Source: Marinilactibacillus piezotolerans (lineage in GTDB: Bacteria > Bacillota > Bacilli > Lactobacillales > Carnobacteriaceae_A). From it: a stretch of DNA of 64,000 bases. The DNA is taken from positions 104,323 to 168,322 of the forward strand of contig NZ_FOSJ01000001.1 of NCBI RefSeq assembly GCF_900114235.1, in the 5' to 3' direction. How positions within the stretch are numbered: position 1 is the stretch's first letter; every line of letters begins with the position of its first letter. A program made the position numbers and the translations under genes. Below the pieces are notes generated by a model, which did not search any database, was not told the origin of the DNA, and was given only the letters and a program-made list of their open reading frames with translations. Shown one piece after another: positions 51,474 through 60,475 of this stretch.

Positions 51474-52847
51474 TTACTCCTCCTCTAAACGATTTTGCCA
51501 TTTTGGTATGAATGTATTCTCCAAATACTCAGTATCATATTTTCCATTAATAAATTCTTCATCATCTAGCAAGTCTAATTGGAAAGCTAGATTTGTCTGA
51601 ATACCCTCCACAACCATCTCTTTAAGTGCACGTTTCATTTTCGCTATTGCAATCTCTCTAGTATTTCCATGAGTTATTACTTTAGCAATCATTGCATCAT
51701 AATATGGAGGAATCTCTCCACCAGCAAACAGTGCTGTATCTACTCTTAAACCATTTCCTCCAGAAGGAAGATTCAAATATTTTATAACTCCTGGTGAAGG
51801 AGCAAAATTGAAAGCAGGGTTTTCTGCATTAATACGACATTCGATCGAATGGCCTTTTAATTGCAAAGAATCTTGATCAATCGAAAGAGGTTCATTGTTT
51901 GCAATTTTGATTTGCTCTTGAACAATATCAAAATCTGAAATCATTTCAGTGATTGGATGCTCTACCTGGATTCTAGTATTCATTTCCATGAAATAAAATT
52001 CCCCGCTTGCATCAAGTAAAAACTCAACAGTTCCAGCATTCTTGTATCCAACATACTCTGCTGCTCTTACAGCAGCAGCTCCAATATGTTTTCTTTGATC
52101 TTCTGATAATATGTGAGAAGGGGCTTCTTCAAGAATTTTTTGATGGTTTCGCTGCATAGAGCAGTCTCGTTCACCTAAATGAATAACATTGCCGAAATGG
52201 TCCCCTAATAATTGAATTTCAATATGCTTAGCAGGTGAAATGATTTTCTCCATATACATACGGTCATCTCCAAATGCTGCTTTTGCTTCGGATTTTGCAG
52301 AATTAAAGGCCTGCAATAATTGATCAGATGAGTTTACCACCCGCATTCCTTTACCGCCACCACCAGCTACCGCTTTAACGATAACTGGAAAACCGATTGC
52401 TTCAGCTGTTTCAAGCACTTCTTCATCACTTTCTAAAAAACTGTCGCTACCAGGCACAATAGGAACATTAGCTTTACGCATCATTTCTCTAGCGTTCGCT
52501 TTATTTCCCATCTGGTCAATAGTCTCTTTGTCGGGTCCGATGAATACAATATTCACTTCTTCACACATTGCGGCAAACGTACTATTTTCAGAAAGGAATC
52601 CAAATCCTGGATGAATCGCTTGTGCTCCAGTGATGACTGCTGCGCTTAATATGTTCTGCATATTCAAATAAGAATCGCTAGCTTTTGATGGTCCAATGCA
52701 GACCGCTTCATCAGCTAGTTGCATGTGCAAAGCATCTTCATCCGCTTCAGAATAAACAGCAACCGTTTGAATACCCATCTCTTGGCAAGCACGAATGATC
52801 CGTACTGCTATCTCTCCTCGATTGGCTACTAATATTTTTTGAAACAT
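51474..52847 (-). CDS. accC: Biotin carboxylase subunit of acetyl-CoA carboxylase
   Basis: A 457-residue ATP-grasp enzyme that carboxylates the biotin on AccB. The N-terminal ILVANRGEIAVRIIRAC, the flexible ATP loop AGGGGKGMRVV near residue 163, and EMNTRIQVEHPITE are diagnostic. AAGGTAATAAC precedes the ATG. It lies between fabZ and accD. Confidence 0.97.
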   Translation of the reverse strand: MFQKILVANRGEIAVRIIRACQEMGIQTVAVYSEADEDALHMQLADEAVCIGPSKASDSYLNMQNILSAAVITGAQAIHPGFGFLSENSTFAAMCEEVNIVFIGPDKETIDQMGNKANAREMMRKANVPIVPGSDSFLESDEEVLETAEAIGFPVIVKAVAGGGGKGMRVVNSSDQLLQAFNSAKSEAKAAFGDDRMYMEKIISPAKHIEIQLLGDHFGNVIHLGERDCSMQRNHQKILEEAPSHILSEDQRKHIGAAAVRAAEYVGYKNAGTVEFLLDASGEFYFMEMNTRIQVEHPITEMISDFDIVQEQIKIANNEPLSIDQDSLQLKGHSIECRINAENPAFNFAPSPGVIKYLNLPSGGNGLRVDTALFAGGEIPPYYDAMIAKVITHGNTREIAIAKMKRALKEMVVEGIQTNLAFQLDLLDDEEFINGKYDTEYLENTFIPKWQNRLEEE

Positions 52848-52924
52848 GTTATTACCTTCCTTAAATCAGATTGTATGACTATTTTGAATAGATCATAACG
52901 TATACTTTTAAAAGTTAAAGTACA

Positions 52925-53356
52925 TTAACGGCCGATAATAAATGTCATTTCAACTTCACAAACTTTTTTACCATCAACATATGCAACGCCTTTACCAATT
53001 CCAGCGTACTCTTTTAATTTAACGATATCTACTTTAAGTTCTAAAACATCACCAGGGACAACTTTTTTTCTGAATTTAACTTTATTCAGTCCGCCTAAGT
53101 AAGCTGTCTGACCTTTAAATTGATCCATTTTCAGCAATGGAATTGATCCAGCTTGTGCTAAACTTTCTACAATTAATACACCTGGCATTACCGGTTCTCC
53201 TGGAAAATGTCCTTGGAAGAATTCTTCATTGATTGTTACATTTTTAATAGCTGTAACATGTTCTCCTGGAATCATTTCAGTTACTTTATCAATAAAGTAG
53301 ATTGGGTAACGATTGGGAATCAATTCTTGGATTTCTTGAATATTCATAGTAGTCAT
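52925..53356 (-). CDS. fabZ: 3-hydroxyacyl-ACP dehydratase FabZ
   Basis: A 143-residue hotdog-fold dehydratase of the elongation cycle. The NRYPIYFIDKV start region and GHFPGEPVMPGVLIVESLAQ carry the active-site His and Glu. AAGGAG is 8 nt ahead of the ATG. Some Lactobacillales have a second FabZ (FabN) that makes unsaturated acids; this copy, within the acc cluster, is most likely the housekeeping FabZ. Confidence 0.95.
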   Translation of the reverse strand: MTTMNIQEIQELIPNRYPIYFIDKVTEMIPGEHVTAIKNVTINEEFFQGHFPGEPVMPGVLIVESLAQAGSIPLLKMDQFKGQTAYLGGLNKVKFRKKVVPGDVLELKVDIVKLKEYAGIGKGVAYVDGKKVCEVEMTFIIGR

Positions 53357-53411
53357 TTTAATTGCTCCTTAAATTAAAAATATTTTTTATTTATAGTTGT
53401 TTAACACAACT

Positions 53412-53903
53412 TTATTCTGTATCAGTGATTTGAACCAGCGGTTGTCCGAATTCTATTGGCTGACCATCTTCAACCAGCACTTTATGGACAGTTCCACTTA
53501 CATCACTTTTTATTTCGTTCATAACTTTCATTGCTTCAATGATCACTAAAGGTTGACCTTTTTCGATTTTATCTCCAGCTTTTACAAAAGGAGGCTTGTC
53601 TGGTGAAGAAGCAAGATATGAAGTTCCAACGATTGGAGCAGTAATCTCATGAACATTCTCCAATGTTTCTGTTTCCTCGGCTTGCTTACCATTTTCTGAA
53701 ACAACGACACTACGTTCAATCGAAGATGTACTTTCGACTCTCTGAGGTTCAATTGCTTGTCTGGCTGCTTCAGGTTGTGTTGGTACTGGAGCTGAATCAT
53801 TCTTGCTCATTTTTATAGAAACTAGATCGTTGTTCAGTTCAAATACTTTTAAGCTTGAAGCATCAATTTTTTCTATTAATTCTTTTATCTGGTCAAAATT
53901 CAT
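53412..53903 (-). CDS. accB: Biotin carboxyl carrier protein AccB
   Basis: A 163-residue carrier. The biotinylated Lys126 lies in EAMKVMNEI within the C-terminal lipoyl-like domain (about 88-162). A flexible Pro/Ala/Glu linker separates it from the N-terminal helix. GGAGG lies 11 nt ahead of the ATG, overlapping the end of fabF. Confidence 0.96.
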   Translation of the reverse strand: MNFDQIKELIEKIDASSLKVFELNNDLVSIKMSKNDSAPVPTQPEAARQAIEPQRVESTSSIERSVVVSENGKQAEETETLENVHEITAPIVGTSYLASSPDKPPFVKAGDKIEKGQPLVIIEAMKVMNEIKSDVSGTVHKVLVEDGQPIEFGQPLVQITDTE

Positions 53904-53906
53904 TAC

Positions 53907-55148
53907 TTATGCATCCTCCCATTTTTTGAACAGGGTGACTGCATTGTGCCCTCCGAAACCTAATGAGTTATTCATAGCATACTGAATAGCTTTTTCTCTT
54001 GCTTCATTAGGAATGTAATCTAAATCACATTTTTCATCTGGAGTTTCTAACCCAATTGTTGGAGGCAAAATACCTTCTTGTAAAGCTTTGATACACGCTA
54101 CTGCTTCAATTGCACCTGCTCCACCAAGTAAGTGTCCAGTACTACCTTTTGTACTTGAGATAGCAACTGAGTGAGCAACTTCTTCTCCAAGCGCTCTCTT
54201 GATCGCAGCTGTCTCAGATGAATCATTTGCTGGTGTTGCAGTACCATGAGCATTGATATAGCCAACTTGGTTCGGTTCAATACTTGCTTCAGCCATTGCT
54301 TGAATCATCGCGTTAGCAGCGCCTTCACCATCTGGAGTAGGTGCTGTCATGTGGTAGCTGTCTCCAGTCGCCCCATATCCAACGATTTCTGCATAGATTT
54401 TAGCACCACGTTCTTGAGCACTTTCAAGACTTTCAAGTAAAATTACCGCTCCACCTTCACCCATTACAAATCCTTGACGGTTTTTGTCAAATGGAGTTGA
54501 AGCTTTATCTGGATCTTCACTGTTTGATAATGCTGTTAATGCAGCAAATCCTGACATTCCAATCTCATTAATACTCGCTTCTGATCCACCCGCTAGCATA
54601 TAGTCAGCATATCCATGTTTGATGTTTCTGTATGCTTCACCTATTGAATTATTACCTGAAGCACAAGCAGTAACGATAGACAAGTTCGGTCCTTTAGCAC
54701 CTGTAGCGATAGAGATATTTCCCGCTACCATGTTTCCAATTGCCATTGGTACAAAGAAAGGTGCTACACGATCTAATCCTTTTTCATGCATTTTTATGAT
54801 TTGACTTTGCATAGCGTTTAATCCGCCAATACCTGATCCTACCATTACACCTAAACGAGTTGCGTCGATTTCATCCGCATCAAGTTTAGCATCTTCCATT
54901 GCTTCAAGAGCAGCAGCGACGCCATACTGAGAGAAAACGTCCATTCTTTTTGCTAGTTTACGGTCCATACGTTCTTTAGCTACGAAATCTTTAACTTCTC
55001 CAGCTACATGAACATTAATAGGTGTTCCATCAAATTTCGTCAATTGTCCAATGCCATTTTTCCCTGTTTTTAGTCCATTCCAAAAATCTTCTACGTTATT
55101 TCCAAGAGGAGTGACTGCTCCTAATCCTGTTATTACGACTCTACGCAT
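53907..55148 (-). CDS. fabF: 3-oxoacyl-ACP synthase II FabF
   Basis: A 413-residue elongating condensing enzyme. Catalytic Cys162 lies in TACASGNN, and the active-site histidines are in INAHGTATPAND and the SSTKGSTGHLLG region. It extends acyl-ACP with malonyl-ACP. An AGGAGG-like ribosome-binding site precedes the ATG. It lies 15 bp downstream of fabG. Confidence 0.97.
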   Translation of the reverse strand: MRRVVITGLGAVTPLGNNVEDFWNGLKTGKNGIGQLTKFDGTPINVHVAGEVKDFVAKERMDRKLAKRMDVFSQYGVAAALEAMEDAKLDADEIDATRLGVMVGSGIGGLNAMQSQIIKMHEKGLDRVAPFFVPMAIGNMVAGNISIATGAKGPNLSIVTACASGNNSIGEAYRNIKHGYADYMLAGGSEASINEIGMSGFAALTALSNSEDPDKASTPFDKNRQGFVMGEGGAVILLESLESAQERGAKIYAEIVGYGATGDSYHMTAPTPDGEGAANAMIQAMAEASIEPNQVGYINAHGTATPANDSSETAAIKRALGEEVAHSVAISSTKGSTGHLLGGAGAIEAVACIKALQEGILPPTIGLETPDEKCDLDYIPNEAREKAIQYAMNNSLGFGGHNAVTLFKKWEDA

Positions 55149-55163
55149 TTTTATTCCTCCTAA

Positions 55164-55901
55164 TTATCCATTCATGACCATACCACCGTCGACATTAATA
55201 ACCTGTCCAGTGATATACTTTTGATTGCTTAAAAATAATGCTGCTTCTGCTACTTCTTCTGGTTGACCTAAACGTTTTAATGGAATCTGAGTTAAAATGG
55301 TCTCTTTAACTTTATCACTCAAAACATCTGTCATATCAGAGTCAACGAATCCAGGTGCAATTGCATTGACTGTGATCCCTCTAGGGGCCAATTCTCTAGC
55401 AACTGATTTAGTAAATCCGATTATTCCTGCTTTACTAGCAGCATAGTTTGCTTGACCAGCGTTACCCACTTGACCGACAACACTAGCAAGATTAATGATA
55501 CAACCGCTCTTTTGCTTCAACATATATTTTGAAGCAACTTTCGTTGTATAGAATGTACCTTTCAAGTTAATATCGATCGTTTGGTCAAATTCTTCTTCAG
55601 TCATTCTAAGCAAAAGATTATCTCTTGTAATTCCTGCATTATTAATTAATACATCCACACTACCAAATTTATCTTTAGTCTCTTTAATTAAACGACTAGC
55701 AAAATCTGGATCGCTTATGTCTCCTATACAAGTGAAAATTTCTCCGCCAAAATGGCTCAATTCTGATAACTGTTCTTCTGAAATTTCTTTACGTCCATTT
55801 AATACAACATTATGGCCCGCATTTGCAAATGCATAGGCAATTGCTCTACCAATCCCTCTAGAGCTGCCTGTAACAATAACAGTTTTTATACTTTCTACCA
55901 C
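55164..55901 (-). CDS. fabG: 3-oxoacyl-ACP reductase FabG
   Basis: A 245-residue NADPH-dependent SDR. TGSSRGIG binds the cofactor, NNAGIT follows, and the catalytic Ser-Tyr-Lys is completed by YAASKAG. The PGFVDSDMTD loop and C-terminal GQVINVDGG are FabG features. The start is GTG, 4 nt after AGGTGA; the overlapping ATG is out of frame. Confidence 0.96.
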   Translation of the reverse strand: MVESIKTVIVTGSSRGIGRAIAYAFANAGHNVVLNGRKEISEEQLSELSHFGGEIFTCIGDISDPDFASRLIKETKDKFGSVDVLINNAGITRDNLLLRMTEEEFDQTIDINLKGTFYTTKVASKYMLKQKSGCIINLASVVGQVGNAGQANYAASKAGIIGFTKSVARELAPRGITVNAIAPGFVDSDMTDVLSDKVKETILTQIPLKRLGQPEEVAEAALFLSNQKYITGQVINVDGGMVMNG

Positions 55902-55919
55902 ATTTTCACCTCTAATATT

Positions 55920-56855
55920 TTAGTTGTTAAACGCAACCTTATCGATTGCCTTATGCAACTGCTTAATATTCTCAACATTCATGACAGTTACACTACGATC
56001 AATTTTTTTAACGAATGTCTTTAATGTCTTACCCGGTCCAAGTTCTATAAAAGTATCTGCTCCATCTGTTATCATTTGCTGAATCATCTGCTCAAATCTA
56101 ACAGGAGACATAACTTGCTTAACTAATGTTGGTGCAACTTGTTCTTTAGTCTCATAAACAGCTGCTGTAGTATTACTATAAACTGGATAAGTAAAATCAT
56201 TTATATTAACTGATTTTAGCTCTTCTCCCAGTTTATCAGCTGCTGGTTCAAGTAACTTAGTATGGAAAGGTCCACTTACATTTAGTGGAATAACCTTTTT
56301 AGCTTCTGCTTTTTCTAATTCAGTGATTGCGGCTGATACGCCTTCTTGTACACCTGCAATAACGATTTGGCCAGGCATATTATAATTAGCAATCTGTACA
56401 AAATGTTTTTCACTGATCTCGTCACATATTTTTTCAACGACTTCAGATTTCAACCCCATGACTGCAGCCATAGCGCCTACACCCTTGGGAACAGCTTGAT
56501 CCATATACGTTCCACGTTTATGAACAAGCTTTACTGCATCTTCAAATGTAAAAACCTCTGAGGAAACCAGTGCGGTATATTCTCCTAAACTAAGCCCCGC
56601 TACCATATCCGGTTTAATTCCAGCATCTTTCATTAAATGTTCTATAGCATGACTGAGCGTTAATATTGCCGGCTGAGTTAATGGTGTCCAGTTCAGCTTT
56701 TCATCATCATTGAATGTTAAAGCAGCTAAATCAATATCCAAGGCTCTGCTCGCTTGATCAAAAATTTTCCTGACACTTTCATGCTCTTCATACAATTCTT
56801 TTCCCATTCCATTATATTGAGCGCCTTGCCCGCTAAACAAGAATGCTGTAGACAT
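55920..56855 (-). CDS. fabD: Malonyl-CoA:ACP transacylase FabD
   Basis: A 311-residue enzyme that loads malonate onto ACP. The N-terminal FLFSGQGAQYNGMG and the nucleophile Ser89 in GLSLGEYTA are clear, with GPFHTKLL carrying the active His. ATG at 56855 follows AAAGGA and gives the family start; the open frame extends further without a ribosome-binding site. A 173-bp gap upstream carries a FabT-type palindrome and a TATAAT, so it has an internal promoter. Confidence 0.96.
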   Translation of the reverse strand: MSTAFLFSGQGAQYNGMGKELYEEHESVRKIFDQASRALDIDLAALTFNDDEKLNWTPLTQPAILTLSHAIEHLMKDAGIKPDMVAGLSLGEYTALVSSEVFTFEDAVKLVHKRGTYMDQAVPKGVGAMAAVMGLKSEVVEKICDEISEKHFVQIANYNMPGQIVIAGVQEGVSAAITELEKAEAKKVIPLNVSGPFHTKLLEPAADKLGEELKSVNINDFTYPVYSNTTAAVYETKEQVAPTLVKQVMSPVRFEQMIQQMITDGADTFIELGPGKTLKTFVKKIDRSVTVMNVENIKQLHKAIDKVAFNN

Positions 56856-56980
56856 ATTAAATATCCTTTCTTTACTTAACTCTTTTAAAAGATCAATCAA
56901 GGGAATGAAACAAGTTTATTAGGTGATTAAGAATCATATATATTGCTTACTAGCTTGCTTCAATCCCCAATTTCAATCTT

Positions 56981-57016
56981 ATTATAATAATCTGCATACT
57001 TTGAATATCAAAGTAT
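56981..57016 (-). promoter_or_regulatory. Internal fabD promoter with FabT-type operator
   Basis: A perfect TATAAT (minus strand, 56981-56986). A palindrome with 9-nt arms ATACTTTGA/TCAAAGTAT (56996-57016) occupies the -35/spacer region; TTGATA lies inside it, 19 nt from the -10. The core TTTGA-TCAAA matches the two sites ahead of fabT. Confidence 0.75.
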
Positions 57017-57028
57017 CACTGAAAAAAA

Positions 57029-57979
57029 TTAGAATACAACAGGATTTGAAGTTAGTTCTTTGTATTCACTCATTAATTCTTCAACAATTTCCTTACAGCT
57101 TTGTTCTTTTTTCACTAGTCCTGCACTCTGTCCGGACATAAATGAGCCAGTATCTTTGTCTCCATCGACAACTGCTCGTTTCAGAGCCCCTTTTCCCAAT
57201 GCTTCTAAGCGAGAGAAATCCGGGTTTTCATCACTTGTGATTTCTTTTTCTACTTTTAAGTACTCATTTGTTAATTTATTTCTTAAGACACGAACTGGAT
57301 GACCGGTAATCATCCCCGTTACTACAGTATCAATATCTCGGGCTTTAATGACTCTCTTTTTAAAGTTATCATGAGCAATACTTTCTATAGCTACAACGAA
57401 TCTGGTCCCAAGTTGAACTGCTGAAGCTCCCAGCATGATCGCAGCTGCCATTCCTCTTCCGTCAGCAATACCACCTGCTGCAATAACAGGAATATTCACT
57501 GCGTCAACCACTTGAGGAACTAGTGTCATCGTTGTTGATTTACCTATATGTCCACCAGCTTCCATTCCTTCACAGATAATTGCATCTGCCCCGTCTTTTT
57601 CCATACGTTTGGCTAAAGCAACTGAAGCGACAACAGGAATCACTACGATACCAGCTTCTTTAAATTTTTTCATGTATCTTCCTGGACTACCGGCACCAGT
57701 TGAAATTACACTAACCTTTTCTTCACAGACTACGTTAACAACTTCATCAACATATGGTGATAGTAAAAGGACATTTACCCCAAAAGGCTTATCAGTCATT
57801 TCTTTTGTTTCGCGGATCAATTTGCGTACATATTCTCCCGGCTCATGCCCAGCTCCAATCATACCCAATCCGCCAGCATTTGAAACTCCAGCAGCTAAGC
57901 TAGGAGTTCCAACCCATGACATTGCTCCTTGAATAATAGGATATTGAATCCCAATTTTCTCCATAAGTGCTTGATCCAT
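57029..57979 (-). CDS. fabK: Enoyl-ACP reductase II FabK (FMN-dependent)
   Basis: A 316-residue TIM-barrel flavoprotein that reduces enoyl-ACP with NAD(P)H, the last step of each elongation cycle. Typical segments are YPIIQGAMSWV, NAGGLGMIGAG, CEGMEAGGHIG and VIAAGGIADGRGM. FabK replaces FabI in many streptococci and relatives and is insensitive to triclosan. ATG at 57979 is preceded by AAGGGAG; a TTG further upstream sits on the ribosome-binding site itself. Confidence 0.95.
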   Translation of the reverse strand: MDQALMEKIGIQYPIIQGAMSWVGTPSLAAGVSNAGGLGMIGAGHEPGEYVRKLIRETKEMTDKPFGVNVLLLSPYVDEVVNVVCEEKVSVISTGAGSPGRYMKKFKEAGIVVIPVVASVALAKRMEKDGADAIICEGMEAGGHIGKSTTMTLVPQVVDAVNIPVIAAGGIADGRGMAAAIMLGASAVQLGTRFVVAIESIAHDNFKKRVIKARDIDTVVTGMITGHPVRVLRNKLTNEYLKVEKEITSDENPDFSRLEALGKGALKRAVVDGDKDTGSFMSGQSAGLVKKEQSCKEIVEELMSEYKELTSNPVVF

Positions 57980-58007
57980 ATAGGAGCTCCCTTCCAATAA
58001 AATTTAA

Positions 58008-58235
58008 TTAAGCTAGTTGTTCATTGACATACTTAACGATGTCTCCAACAGTGTTTAAACCTTCTTCAGTTTCAATTTTAATATCAAATTCATCTTCAAT
58101 ATCGTTGATGATTTGGAATAAGTCTAAGCTGTCTGCTTCTAATTCTTCACGGAAGTTAGTTTCCATTTGTACTTCTTCTGTTTCTTTATCTAATTGGTCC
58201 ACAATAATTTCTTGAATTTTTTCGAAAGTTGACAT
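58008..58235 (-). CDS. acpP: Acyl carrier protein
   Basis: A 75-residue acidic helical carrier. The phosphopantetheine attachment site is Ser36 in [13 protein letters not shown] at 58235 follows GGAGG by 8 nt; a 5-codon upstream extension in the frame lies within that ribosome-binding site. It lies between fabH and fabK. Confidence 0.96.
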   Translation of the reverse strand: MSTFEKIQEIIVDQLDKETEEVQMETNFREELEADSLDLFQIINDIEDEFDIKIETEEGLNTVGDIVKYVNEQLA

Positions 58236-58256
58236 TTTTGGTTCCTCCAAATTTTT

Positions 58257-59243
58257 TTATAGTTTTATTAATAATGATCCCCATGTTAAGCCGCCGCCAA
58301 AGCCAGTCAAAACTATGGTTTGATTACTGTTGAGCTGAATATCACCATGTTCAATTAATTCATCCAATAGTATTGGAATGCTAGCCGCTGATGTGTTTCC
58401 ATATTGATCAATATTTTGAGGAAACTTCTCAATAGGCTGCTTCAACTTTTTAGATACTGCTTTGATTAATCTTGCATTAGCTTGATGTAATAAAAAGTAA
58501 TCGATTTCTTCAAGTTGCAGCTGATTAGCTTCGACAACTTCAATGATACTTTTAGGAACAGACCTAATAACAAAATCAAATATATCTCTACCGTTCATTT
58601 GTAAGTGTGGATTTGCCTTATTGCCTGAAGTAAGCAAATTGTTGACCGCAACTTCTCCAGAAGTTAATGAACTACCCCTTGAACCGTCTGCATGTAAATT
58701 TTCACCTATAAAACTGTGTGTGTTTTCATTTTTTTCAAGTAAAACACATCCAGCTCCATCTCCGAATAATACAGCAGTTGAACGGTCTTTCCAGTCCACT
58801 ACTTTAGACATAACTTCTCCACCGATAACAAGTGCATATTGATAAGGACTGACAGATAGCATTTTTTCTGCAACAGAGCAAGCATAGACAAATCCTGAAC
58901 AAGCAGCATTAATATCAAATGCCATTGCATTTTTTGCATGGATATTTGACTGAACGGTGCAAGCAACAGACGGTGAATGAGCATCTGGTGACATTGTTGC
59001 TACAATAAGCAAACCAATCTCTTCAGCTTTTACCTTAACCTTACCCAATGCTTTCAATGCAGCTTCAGTACATAGATCAGAAGTATTTTCTGTCGTACTG
59101 ATATGTCTTTGTTTAATTCCCGTACGTGACGTAATCCATTCATCGGAAGTATCTAACCATTCTGTTAAATCATCATTCGTAAGAATTTTTTCAGGAATAT
59201 ATTTTCCCACTGAATGGATCCTAACTTTTACTCGATTACTCAC
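58257..59243 (-). CDS. fabH: 3-oxoacyl-ACP synthase III FabH
   Basis: A 328-residue initiating condensing enzyme that joins acetyl-CoA (or a branched starter) to malonyl-ACP. Cys115 lies in AACSGFVYA, with the His in HQANARLI and the Asn in YGNTSAAS completing the triad. The start is GTG overlapping the fabT stop (GTGA), with AAGGAG ahead, so translation is coupled to fabT. Confidence 0.96.
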   Translation of the reverse strand: MSNRVKVRIHSVGKYIPEKILTNDDLTEWLDTSDEWITSRTGIKQRHISTTENTSDLCTEAALKALGKVKVKAEEIGLLIVATMSPDAHSPSVACTVQSNIHAKNAMAFDINAACSGFVYACSVAEKMLSVSPYQYALVIGGEVMSKVVDWKDRSTAVLFGDGAGCVLLEKNENTHSFIGENLHADGSRGSSLTSGEVAVNNLLTSGNKANPHLQMNGRDIFDFVIRSVPKSIIEVVEANQLQLEEIDYFLLHQANARLIKAVSKKLKQPIEKFPQNIDQYGNTSAASIPILLDELIEHGDIQLNSNQTIVLTGFGGGLTWGSLLIKL

Positions 59244-59695
59244 TCTGGTAACTGCTCCTTTGTACGCTCTAAAAAGTCATGAAGATTTCTTAGACCTATC
59301 ATTAGTATTTCTGACTGTTCTTTATCCATTTCTGCAATTGTTTCTTTAACCATATCTCTATGAAACTTATCATGTAAACGATATAGCAACCGACCATTCG
59401 GAGTTAAAGCAAGTTTAACCACACGCCTATCTGAATCTGTACGTATTCTTTCTACATAACCTTTACGTACAAGATTATTTACTGAAACAGTTAGCGTTCC
59501 TACGGTAACACCTAACTTTTTAGCCACTTCGCTAGTCGTATGCTGATGATACATTCCTACCGCTTCGATCGTATGCATTTCTTTTATTGAAACATCTTTA
59601 AAACGACTAGACTGCAGAGTTTTTTCTTCGATCATCAATACGTCGTTAAAGATCGTAACCAAGTAACTATTGATTTCGTTAACTAATGGATCCAC
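59240..59695 (-). CDS. fabT: MarR-family regulator FabT
   Basis: A 151-residue winged-helix repressor of the fatty-acid genes. Recognition-helix region TSEVAKKLGVTVGTLTVSVNNLVRKGY and wing DSDRRVVKLALT are typical. Streptococcal FabT is activated by long-chain acyl-ACP and binds TTTGA-type palindromes, which occur here upstream of both fabT and fabD. The start is GTG, 5 nt after GGGGGAG. It is first in the operon, so autoregulation is likely. Confidence 0.93.
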   Translation of the reverse strand: MDPLVNEINSYLVTIFNDVLMIEEKTLQSSRFKDVSIKEMHTIEAVGMYHQHTTSEVAKKLGVTVGTLTVSVNNLVRKGYVERIRTDSDRRVVKLALTPNGRLLYRLHDKFHRDMVKETIAEMDKEQSEILMIGLRNLHDFLERTKEQLPE

Positions 59696-59731
59696 ATCAA
59701 CTCCCCCATTTCTATTACTTCGTCAATATAG

Positions 59732-59760
59732 TTTGATTATCAAAGTATTTGACTATCAAA
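59732..59760 (-). promoter_or_regulatory. Tandem FabT operators upstream of fabT
   Basis: TTTGATTATCAAA (59732-59744) and TTTGACTATCAAA (59748-59760), with centres 16 bp apart. Both are near-perfect palindromes with the TTTGA...TCAAA pattern known for FabT. The exact -10/-35 among them was not resolved (TATATT and GATAAT are candidates for the -10). Confidence 0.85.
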
Positions 59761-59901
59761 ATATTATCTTACATTTCTTTTCCTGTCAAGAATAAATTTC
59801 AATGCATAGTATTATTCCAATTAAATAGTATTTAAAAGCTTTGACAACAATCATATTGCTTATTTTTATTGGCACATATTTTCAATTATTATAAAAATAA
59901 A

Positions 59902-59974
59902 AGACTGCCTTTAAGTAATTACCCTAAAGAGAAATTTTATTCTCTCATTTCGAGGTATCTACTTAAGACAGTCT
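59902..59974 (-). terminator. Long hairpin terminator after the DUF2187-like gene
   Basis: AGACTG-CTT-TAAGTA pairs with TACTTAAG-CAGTCT, with an inner GAGAA/TTCTC hairpin, and TTTTATTTTTAT follows on the minus strand. The rest of the gap up to fabT is AT-rich; no gene was seen. Confidence 0.78.
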
Positions 59975-59984
59975 ATTTTAATAC

Positions 59985-60350
59985 TTATTCAACTTCTTCT
60001 GTTTCGTCATTAACTTGTTTTTTAAATCCTTCAATATCCTTAAAATTAACGACCGTTTTTTCTTCCATCAAGTCATGCATTCTTTCTGCTGACTGATCCC
60101 AGTTAATCTTAACAATCGCACTATTTGTAAGCAATTTTTCGATAATACCTTCCATCGGCTCATCTCTAAAAAAGAAAATGATTTCATCTCCGATATCCGG
60201 TCTTAAATCTTCCTTGATCGTCTCTATAATTTCGACAGCTTCTTTATAAGGCAAATCCAGTAAATTAGCAATTCGGGAGTTGCTGGCACCTTTTCGAAGT
60301 TCTGTTTCCACTAAAACTTGAACTTCCTCGGTAATTTTTTCTTTAGCCAT
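59985..60350 (-). CDS. DUF2187-like (YkvS) protein with N-terminal helical extension
   Basis: A 121-residue protein. The C-terminal half (about 52-115) has the DUF2187 pattern, with GDEIIFFFRDEPMEGIIEKLLTNSAIVKI split at positions 53-81. The N-terminal 50 residues look like a helix-turn-helix (SNSRIANLLDLPYKEAVEII). Bacillus YkvS is about 60 residues, so this is the domain plus an extension. AAGGAG precedes the ATG. The function is unknown; the extension suggests nucleic-acid binding, which is inference. Confidence 0.65.
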   Translation of the reverse strand: MAKEKITEEVQVLVETELRKGASNSRIANLLDLPYKEAVEIIETIKEDLRPDIGDEIIFFFRDEPMEGIIEKLLTNSAIVKINWDQSAERMHDLMEEKTVVNFKDIEGFKKQVNDETEEVE

Positions 60351-60475
60351 AAAAATCTCCTTAGTCTTAAATTTCAGATCTTTATTAAATGTTTCTAATC
60401 TATTATATCACAAATTAGCTATAAAATCGATAAGTCAATGTGACTATCTATAGAAATTTAAGATTAATATACTAT

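Noticed and set aside
59841..59869. TTGACA on the plus strand with a loose -10 in the fabT upstream gap
   Set aside because: The -10 (TTTTAT) is poor, no frame follows, and the DUF2187 terminator lies just ahead.
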